Positions 57,821 through 64,000 of a stretch of 64,000 nt of DNA are shown piece by piece. Every line of letters begins with the position of its first letter. The stretch's first letter is position 1. Where the stretch lies: positions 124,001 to 188,000 of the forward strand of contig NZ_CDBH01000069.1 of NCBI RefSeq assembly GCF_000820305.1, read 5' to 3'. Both the position numbers and the translations under genes were made by a program. Origin of the DNA: Aeromonas dhakensis (GTDB taxonomy: Bacteria; Pseudomonadota; Gammaproteobacteria; Enterobacterales; Aeromonadaceae). The notes below the pieces were generated by a model. The model saw nothing but the letters and a program-made list of their open reading frames with translations. It had not been told where the DNA came from and ran no database searches.

Positions 57821-58858
57821 TCAATCGGCCATCGCATTACGCCCGCGCGGGCGCGGCAGGGTGCGCCACAGCTTGAGTGCGGTGACTAGGAAGGGGCGCA
57901 GGATGAGCGCGCTCAGGTGGCTGTAGCGCTCGTTGTCCCTGGGACCGACCCCGAAAGAGAGTGGCTCGGGTTGGCTGTTGGTCACATAGAGGGTGCCGAA
58001 CCACCAGTCCCAGAGCGAGAGGTTGGTGCCGAAGTTGTGGTTGAAGTGGCGGGGATCACGGCTGTGGTGGATCTGGTGCTGGGCCGGGCTGTTGAAGACA
58101 TGTTCGAGCCGCGGGCCAAACGAGAGCCAGACATGGGTGTGGCGCAGGTTGGCAGCCAGGGAGTTAAACAGCAGCACCAGGTAGCTCACCCCGAACAGGG
58201 TGTAGGGGCGCACTGTGCCGCCACACAGCCAGTGGAAGGCGCCGGCGTAGAGGGCAAGACAGCTCCCCTTGGCCAGCATCTCGCACAGCTTCTCCACCAG
58301 ATGGATGCGGCTCGCTGTCGGCGGCACCATGACGGTCGCGCTGTGGTGTACCTTGTGAAACTCCCAGAGCCAGCGACTGTGGAAGGCGCGGTGCAGCCAG
58401 TAATGCACCAGATCGCTGATGAGAAAGACGCCCAGACCGTAGAGCATCATCAGCCAGCTCGCCTCGGCCAGCCGGGGACGCTCCCCCCACAGCCGGGTCA
58501 GGGCAGACTGGACATCCTCAGCCTGCAGCAGCCAGGGGTGGAGCAGGGCCAGGATCGGCAGGATCAGCGCCACATGGAGCAGCGCCCGCACCAGATAGTA
58601 TTGGTAGTCGAGCAGAGCCGAGGGGTGCAGCCAGACGGCCCGGCCCCCGAGGAAACTGCTAAAGCTGCGGGCGCCGGGATCTCCCTGGCGGCGTCGATAG
58701 CGATAGAGCAGGTAGGCGATCGTGCCCGAGATCAGCAAGAAGGGGACACCCAGGCGCCCATTGAAATCGAGCAATCCGGTGAGGCAGTGCCAGAGCGGCG
58801 TGATCAGCCACCGCTGCACGGGGTCAAAGAGAAGGGTCAGTCTGTCCATGGGGTCCAT
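57821..58858 (-). CDS. Sterol desaturase/fatty acid hydroxylase superfamily protein
   Basis: A 345-residue membrane di-iron enzyme candidate. The histidine boxes are all present: HYWLHRAFH, HKVHH and HQIHH, with a further conserved His cluster in FNHNFG. Four to six membrane helices surround them. Members hydroxylate or desaturate lipids; substrate unknown. An N-terminal ATG four codons later is an alternative start. Confidence 0.9.
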   Translation of the reverse strand: MDPMDRLTLLFDPVQRWLITPLWHCLTGLLDFNGRLGVPFLLISGTIAYLLYRYRRRQGDPGARSFSSFLGGRAVWLHPSALLDYQYYLVRALLHVALILPILALLHPWLLQAEDVQSALTRLWGERPRLAEASWLMMLYGLGVFLISDLVHYWLHRAFHSRWLWEFHKVHHSATVMVPPTASRIHLVEKLCEMLAKGSCLALYAGAFHWLCGGTVRPYTLFGVSYLVLLFNSLAANLRHTHVWLSFGPRLEHVFNSPAQHQIHHSRDPRHFNHNFGTNLSLWDWWFGTLYVTNSQPEPLSFGVGPRDNERYSHLSALILRPFLVTALKLWRTLPRPRGRNAMAD

Positions 58859-59084
58859 ACCGTGAGCGTCCGGGCGGCGGCATTCTAAATGTAAATCACT
58901 CTCGATAAAAGCTTATCAATGGGCCTTTGTCATCCTGGTTTGCGAGGGGATGACGGCAGGGGCTGTCAGGCACAATAGAACGCCGCGGCCATCAGGCTTT
59001 AGCCTTGTGGATCAATCCTCTACAATGAGCGACCATTTGCTCGCCTGATACAGGTCGGGCACAGTCTCTGTACCGGATGCCTTG

Positions 59085-60257
59085 ATGATCATGTCTCTAT
59101 TCTCTCCTTCTGTGGTCGTGCGCGGGTTGCCGCTGCTCGTCACCTTGCTGCTCGCCGGTTGTGCCAGCGAGCCGCCCGCACCGGCCACGCCGTCGACCTC
59201 GGGGACCCCGGCGGGGCGCCCCATTCCCAAGGCGATGCAGCCGCAAAAGCCGGCCGACATGAAGAGCCGCATCGTCACCTTCTTGCCGCGCAACGTGGTG
59301 GACAAGCCGGGCTGGGCCAACGACGTGGTGACGGCGCTCACCAGTCAGGGGCTGACGGTGAGCGATCACAACGTCTGTACCGTGCTGGCGGTGGCCGAGC
59401 AGGAGGCCACCTACCAGGCCGACCCCGTGGTGCCGGGTCTTGGCAAGATAGCCTGGAAGGAGATCAATGCCCGCGCCGGCAAGCTGCTCATTCCCGAATT
59501 CATGGTGCGCACCGCGCTCTCCATCAAATCCCCCACCGGCAAAACCTACGCCGAGCGCATCGACAAGTTGCGTACCGAGCGGGAGATGAGCGAGATCTTT
59601 GAAGACATGATCGGGGAGGTGCCGATGGGCAAGCAGCTCTTTGGCAACATGAACCCGGTGCGTACCGGCGGCCCCATGCAGGTGAGCGTCGCCTTTGCCG
59701 AGGCCAACACCCGCGGCTACCCCTATCCGGTCAAGGATTCCATTCGCCACGAGGTGTTCACCCGCCGCGGTGGCATCTGGTTTGGTACCAAACATATCTT
59801 CGGCTACCCGGCTGACTACCCCGATACCCTCTACCGCTTCGCCGACTTCAATGCGGGCTGGTATGCGAGCCGCAATGCCGCCTTCCAGGCCGCAGTGAGC
59901 CGGCTGAGTGGCAAGAACCTGGCGCTGGACGGGGATCTTATTCGCTACGACTCCGATCTGCCGGGCAAGACCGAGCTCGCGGTTCATGCCATCGCCGGCC
60001 AGCTCAGCATGAGCAAGCAGGCCATCCACCAGAGCCTCAAACTCGGCGACAGCAGCGAGTTTGCCCAGAGTGATCTCTACCACAGGGTCTTCACCCTGGC
60101 CGACAAGCAGGCGGGCAAACGGCTGCCGCGCGCCATCCTGCCCGGCATCCAGCTGAAAAGCCCCAAGATCACCCGCAACCTCACCACCGCCTGGTTTGCC
60201 AAGCGGGTGGATGAACGCGAACAGCGCTGCGTGCAGAAGATGGCGACGATCCGCTGA
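59085..60257 (+). CDS. DUF1615 lipoprotein
   Basis: A 390-residue predicted lipoprotein with a lipobox (LLLAGCAS, Cys about residue 26) followed by a Pro/Thr-rich linker and the DUF1615 domain (VCTVLAVAEQEATYQADPVVPGLGKIAWKEI...). Expected in the outer membrane, periplasmic side. The segment with AEQEATYQADP has a lysozyme-like flavour but I would not assign an activity. Start 59085 chosen; ATG at 59091 also possible. Confidence 0.88.
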   Translation: MIMSLFSPSVVVRGLPLLVTLLLAGCASEPPAPATPSTSGTPAGRPIPKAMQPQKPADMKSRIVTFLPRNVVDKPGWANDVVTALTSQGLTVSDHNVCTVLAVAEQEATYQADPVVPGLGKIAWKEINARAGKLLIPEFMVRTALSIKSPTGKTYAERIDKLRTEREMSEIFEDMIGEVPMGKQLFGNMNPVRTGGPMQVSVAFAEANTRGYPYPVKDSIRHEVFTRRGGIWFGTKHIFGYPADYPDTLYRFADFNAGWYASRNAAFQAAVSRLSGKNLALDGDLIRYDSDLPGKTELAVHAIAGQLSMSKQAIHQSLKLGDSSEFAQSDLYHRVFTLADKQAGKRLPRAILPGIQLKSPKITRNLTTAWFAKRVDEREQRCVQKMATIR

Positions 60258-60267
60258 TTGCTAAAAG

Positions 60268-60300
60268 TAACAAAGGCGGTCAATTGGCCGCCTTTGTTAA
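60268..60300. terminator. Terminator after the DUF1615 gene
   Basis: ACAAAGGCGG and CCGCCTTTGT pair around TCAATTGG, followed by a T residue run. It marks the left edge of an AT-rich patch. Confidence 0.85.
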
Positions 60301-60342
60301 GGAATTTATAACGATATTAGCCAGTAGTAGAGTTTATTTCAG

Positions 60343-62555
60343 TTACCTCATCCTTGACACTTGTTTCCAAATTTCATCATCTGAAGTTGTTAGCTGGCTC
60401 ATGATCATATTGACTCGGGATGTATAAGCTCGGTCAGGAATATAGAGGAACTCAGAGTTTCCTTTATATTTTTGGCAGAATCCATCACTTACTAACAAAT
60501 GAATTACCTTTTCACATGTTTTCTTTGTTGATGAATCTCCATATCCTTTATACATACTACTTTCTTTTCTACCACCTCCAGGTTGAAGAAATAGTTTTCT
60601 AAGACTTGATAACAAGAAGGTTTGTGCTACGCTTAGGCCCGCTTCACGTATAGCTGAGAGAGTTTTAAGATTTTGATAAGAATCAACATGGGTTTTTTTA
60701 ATCCATAATGGCATGTGTTCAATGCCAGTAATTCCCGACATTTTTAAAATGATAGAGTCAGTAATTGATATATTGTTTGGTGATGAATCCGTTATGTCAA
60801 CGGATTAAAAGTAACAATCTGAGAAAATAATATTTCTTATGCTTTCGTTGGAGAGGTTAATAGCACTAAACTTTCCTCTTTCAATAACGCAGCCATTAAA
60901 ATCTATAGGGCTCTCATCAATCAGGAATAATGATGATATAAGATCTGAAAGTAGTATTTTATTGTCTTCATTGATATGCCTCTTTATAAATGAAAGAATA
61001 AGGCCAGCTTGATTTGAATCGACGACTCTTGAAGAAATCATTCGATATCCAAAATCATCTAATGGGTTTATCCAAGTACTTTTCATAATGTTGCTGTTGC
61101 CTGTGGAATATATATCTATAACATCTTCTGCTTTAAGACCATCCAGAATGTAAGTATCAATAAATTGCCTGTCTAAACTTTCCGCTCCTATCCGACTCAA
61201 ACCGGGAAGTCGTTGCAAGACAATTGCAGATTCATCTGTAGGAGGGCGCCCAGTTGTTTGCTCAAAAGCATCATTAATTTGTTTTATTGATATAGGTCCC
61301 AGTGGTGTCTTTGTTTGACGTGCTAAGCGAGCAATCTTTGTATATAAGCTTCTTATTATTTCTTGGTCTAATATTTTATTTATATTAGCCTCGCGTATGC
61401 AGAATGCGTCAATCAGCATATTCCAAAAGTCAAATTCTCCTTGGCTGGATGAAAATAGCTGTTTAAGTACTGTCGGTTCAATGCTTCGCATAATTGCAGC
61501 AATTAGTGGCTTCTTTGGCATCCATAGAGGAATGGATGAAAACGTAGAACCAAGCATGTTTGAAAATTGCTCTCCAGATAACTCCTGATTGCATCTAATA
61601 AATATAGGGCTTTTTTTGTCTAGACCCAAGCATGTGATTAATTCTGCATCATTATTGAAATAGTGTTCCCTACCAGTTATAAGTATTCCACCTTTACTAT
61701 CTGCTATAAGCTCTTTTACGCCCACGAGAGATCGCTGGCGTATTGATACTAATTTTGTTGGGTCGTCGCTCCATGTCTGCGCACCGATTTCGTCAAAGCC
61801 ATCCAATAAATATATAATGCTCGAAGTATATGCAACCTTCATGACGTCATTTATGATGTCATTCATTCCTAGATCGGTGAAATGACGCGTTAGTATCTCT
61901 TGTGCTCTGTTTAAACCCCAATTATCACGAAGATTGATGGAGATTGGGTTTTTTAAGTGATGGGGATGGGAATCTATAATCTGCTCAAATACCTCCTTAG
62001 TACATCGACTTTTACCTGAACCATAATCGCCTATTAAAACAATGGTTCTACCCTTCACTAGTTCGGATGCAATTCTCTCTATGGAGTATTTATCACCATT
62101 GTCGCTGTAATATGTCACTGGAACGTATTTATAGTTGTCAGGTTCTCTGGAGTATATATCTACTGCAGAGCCAAAAGCTGCCTTTTTTCTCACGGAAGAA
62201 TATTTAAATATACCTAATATACTATCGAAATATTGTCTTGCTGAAAAAACTTTAACAAATTGAGCTCTCCCTGCATCAATTAATGCTGATGTAGGGTCTT
62301 CCTCGGTGATAAAATAGCAGTCAGGGAAAATATTTTTTGAAAAAAATGCGGTCTTATTGTGTTGAACTTTGCCAAGTCGGTTCTAAGTTTATTAATGTTG
62401 TTTTGCTTGCTTATTTCTATGATGACCGCTCGTCCTTCATTAAGGTTAATAACACAGTCACATTTAACACCTGCAATGTTTTCTGCTCTTGCTGTACCAC
62501 CAAATTTTGCTTCAGATACTATCTTTACGATTTTTTCAAGCTCTTGCCATTTCAT
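60343..62555 (-). pseudogene. NACHT-type NTPase with nuclease-like N-terminus, broken gene
   Basis: Two lesions divide one ancestral reading frame of about 737 codons. N-terminal part (62555-62360): MKWQELEKIVKIVSEAKFGG, then VKCDCVINLNEGRAVIIEIS, resembling a PD-(D/E)XK nuclease fold. A one-base loss in a run of seven T (minus strand, 62346-62340) shifts the frame. The middle (62350-60806) has a P-loop GDYGSGKSRC and NACHT Walker B IIYLLDGFDEIG, then helical repeats. An in-frame TAA at 60808-60806 (one change from CAA) separates a further 150 codons with pentapeptide-like and winged-helix-like character. AT-rich and foreign-looking. NACHT NTPases act in antiphage defence. Start ATG 62555 follows GGAGAAGG. 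Confidence 0.85.
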
Positions 62556-62592
62556 ATTTATTACCTTCTCCATATATATGAAAAAATATTTT

Positions 62593-62874
62593 TTACTCTT
62601 GATCGAGCATGTTCTCATAGATATGAGAACCACTACCTAAGCGTGATAACAGCACATGGTCTATCTGGGTCGTGCCCTGCGGGGTAGGCAGGGTCACGTC
62701 CTTGAGCAGGTGATATTCCTGCTTGTCGAGAAAGAGACGGAGGCTGAGATTGATAAACCACTCCTCGACCCTCCCCTTGAACCAGGGTGTTTTGATCAGG
62801 GTGGCAATCAACAGCAGTGGCAGAAGAAACCAGAACTGAGTCAGCAGCGGGGCTGTGGCAGCAGTGATATCCAT
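62593..62874 (-). pseudogene. NERD-domain protein, N-terminal fragment
   Basis: About 80 residues of an N-terminal membrane helix (FWFLLPLLLIATLI) and the start of a nuclease-related NERD domain (YHLLKDVTLPTPQGTTQIDHVLLSR). Family members go on for a further 100 or more residues; here homology stops at about 62640 and unrelated residues (LGSGSHIYENMLDQE) run to a stop. The junction is where the AT-rich NACHT patch begins, so insertion of that patch probably truncated it. Confidence 0.75.
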
Positions 62875-62899
62875 GTGATTTAGCCTTCACAGACCCGGG

Positions 62900-63148
62900 T
62901 CAAGGATGTGTCTCGATGGGGATGATGCTGCGGCATATGGGATAGCTGGGGCAGCCCCAGAAGCTGTTGTCCCTGGTATCTCCCCATTTGCTGGTCATCA
63001 GTACCGTGTTGTGGCAAGCCGGCGCCAGATCTGCATTCCGTGCATTGAGCTTGAGGAAGGGGCTGATCAGGATCAGTCGCTCCTTGGCGTCCTTGATCAG
63101 TTCTTCAAGAAAGTAATTGGTTGCACTGGTATTGAGGAACTTGGCCAT
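62900..63148 (-). pseudogene. Phospholipase D-like / zinc-ribbon fragment
   Basis: An 82-residue open frame whose first 35 residues (MAKFLNTSATNYFLEELIKDAKERLILISPFLKLN) match the start of a PLD-like family, while the rest (ACHNTVLMTSKWGDTRDNSFWGCPSYPICR) looks like a topoisomerase-type zinc ribbon from the end of a protein. The middle with the HKD motifs is missing, so this appears to be an internal deletion. AAGGA precedes the ATG, so a small peptide could still be made. Confidence 0.7.
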
Positions 63149-63464
63149 GGTGATGTCCTTGTCGATCTCTTCCGTCTGGGAAGCCCCTGATACCCATGGT
63201 TGGTGCAGCAGACAAGGGCGTTCTCTTTTTATACAGGGTCATCTGGCAATGTTAAATCACTCAATGATGAAAAAGTGCGAGCGGGATCAAGCGGTTGGTA
63301 GTGACAGCCTGGCGTAGGGAGTCGCGTTGAGGGAGGCCCCCTGTGCTATGCGATGAAAACTGGTTAGGATTGCCACCTTTTTGTAAAGCAAGTGAGGGTT
63401 GCCTGCTGGCAACCCGTTTACCTTGTACCACGGCAATACCATATGAACCGGGAAGGAAGTCATC
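63149..63464. other. Intergenic region before the secreted protein gene
   Basis: About 316 bases; divergent promoters are expected but no clear elements, repeats or RNA genes were recognised. Confidence 0.45.
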
Positions 63465-63836
63465 ATGACAAACGCCATACTCTTTAGCCTGCTGCTCGCT
63501 GGCTCTGCCGCGAGTGCGACGGAATTGACCGTGCAGCCACTGTCAGCGCAAAGCCGTTACATCGAGATCCCTGCCCAGGGTGGCCCCGTGTGGCAGTTCG
63601 AAAGAGAGGGGGAGCGGGTGAAGGTGACACGCGACAGCCAGGACGCGGGTGTCTACCACATCACCATCTTGCAGCTGGGCAAGAGTGGCGAGCGGCGCGA
63701 GCTCAGCAACCAGGTCTTCCTCTCTCCGGGGCCGGCAAAAGTGATAGGCGGTGTGTCTGATAGCCAGCGGGGCATGACGGTCTATTTGGTGTCCCTGGCC
63801 GCCACCTTTGACGAGGAAGGCGGCACAACGCCCTGA
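63465..63836 (+). CDS. Small secreted hypothetical protein
   Basis: A 123-residue protein with a signal peptide (MTNAILFSLLLAGSAASA, cut before TELTV) and a beta-rich mature part (GGPVWQFEREGERVKVTRDS, VYHITILQLGKSGERREL). GGGAAGGAAG lies just before the ATG. I do not recognise a family. GC matches the chromosome, so it is probably resident. Confidence 0.7.
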   Translation: MTNAILFSLLLAGSAASATELTVQPLSAQSRYIEIPAQGGPVWQFEREGERVKVTRDSQDAGVYHITILQLGKSGERRELSNQVFLSPGPAKVIGGVSDSQRGMTVYLVSLAATFDEEGGTTP

Positions 63837-63843
63837 GTCAGCA

Positions 63844-63995
63844 GCGCAGGCAAATAAGTGCAGGGGTTGGCCTGGCGGTGCATCGCCAGCCCGATGCTGT
63901 CGCCGTGGAGGCTGGACCCATTGCGGAGCTAGCGGCGCAGGCAAATAAATGAAGGGTTGGCCTAGAAGCTCATCGCCAGCCCGACACCGTAGCCG
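63844..63995. repeat. Direct repeat of an outer membrane protein gene 3' end
   Basis: Two copies of about 62 bases, 63844-63905 and 63934-63995, share GCGCAGGCAAATAA, GGGTTGGCCT and CATCGCCAGCCCGA. The right copy contains the last codons of the partial gene at the window edge; the left copy is a diverged duplicate after its stop. Confidence 0.7.
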
Positions 63996-64000
63996 CTGGT
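63962..64000 (-). CDS. Outer membrane protein, C-terminal end (partial)
   Basis: On the minus strand the last codons read TSGYGVGLAMSF then TAG. The amphipathic strand ending in Phe is the classic terminus of an outer membrane beta-barrel. The rest lies beyond the window. Confidence 0.55.
   Translation of the reverse strand, partial: TSGYGVGLAMSF

Overview
The window looks like chromosome of an Aeromonas-type gammaproteobacterium. The basis is high GC in the housekeeping parts, the conserved blocks msbA-lpxK-ycaR-kdsB, uvrY-uvrC-pgsA-tRNA(Gly-Cys-Leu), feoABC, dapB-carAB and serA/rpiA/ygfA, and what appear to be remains of an Aeromonas-style Nrf/Mtr extracellular electron transfer locus. No taxonomic search was possible, so the genus is an inference.

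Layout. 1-14 kb: aspC, a HerA-like ATPase, two DUF2062 membrane proteins, comEC, the lipid A/LPS export block msbA-lpxK-ycaR-kdsB behind tandem promoter-like repeats, then uvrY, uvrC, pgsA and three tRNAs. 14.8-17.9 kb is a variable stretch after tRNA-Leu: a lower-GC secreted protein, a truncated and stop-interrupted mtrB-like porin gene, and an intact orphan nrfD-like gene. 17.9-21.4 kb: lpxH, a DUF4269 gene, ppiB and divergent cysS. 21.4-27.1 kb is the main accessory island: an AT-rich two-gene operon encoding a reverse transcriptase fused to a nitrilase-like domain (DRT type 1-like antiphage system) and a small membrane protein, flanked by inverted copies of a non-coding repeat.

27-50 kb is mostly ordinary: a GAF-GGDEF diguanylate cyclase, two tandem periplasmic binding proteins, a DUF2157/DUF4401/GDYXXLXY membrane operon, a manganese exporter behind a yybP-ykoY-type riboswitch, yciH, feoABC, glgC, pilU, btuCD, aroH with a possible attenuator, dgkA, serA, rpiA (with a duplicated 3' end behind it), ygfA and an NhaC antiporter. 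50-60 kb: dapB, carAB, a long-form 2-isopropylmalate synthase with a structured leader, a fatty acid hydroxylase-type enzyme and a DUF1615 lipoprotein. 60.3-63.2 kb is a second AT-rich accessory patch: a NACHT-type NTPase gene broken by a frameshift and an in-frame stop, next to truncated NERD and phospholipase D-like fragments. The window ends in the 3' end of an outer membrane protein gene.

The strongest leads are the RT-nitrilase operon with its inverted flanking repeats, the decayed NACHT gene, and the deletion scar in the electron-transfer locus. Starts were chosen by ribosome binding site and family length; all family assignments are from recognition, not searches.
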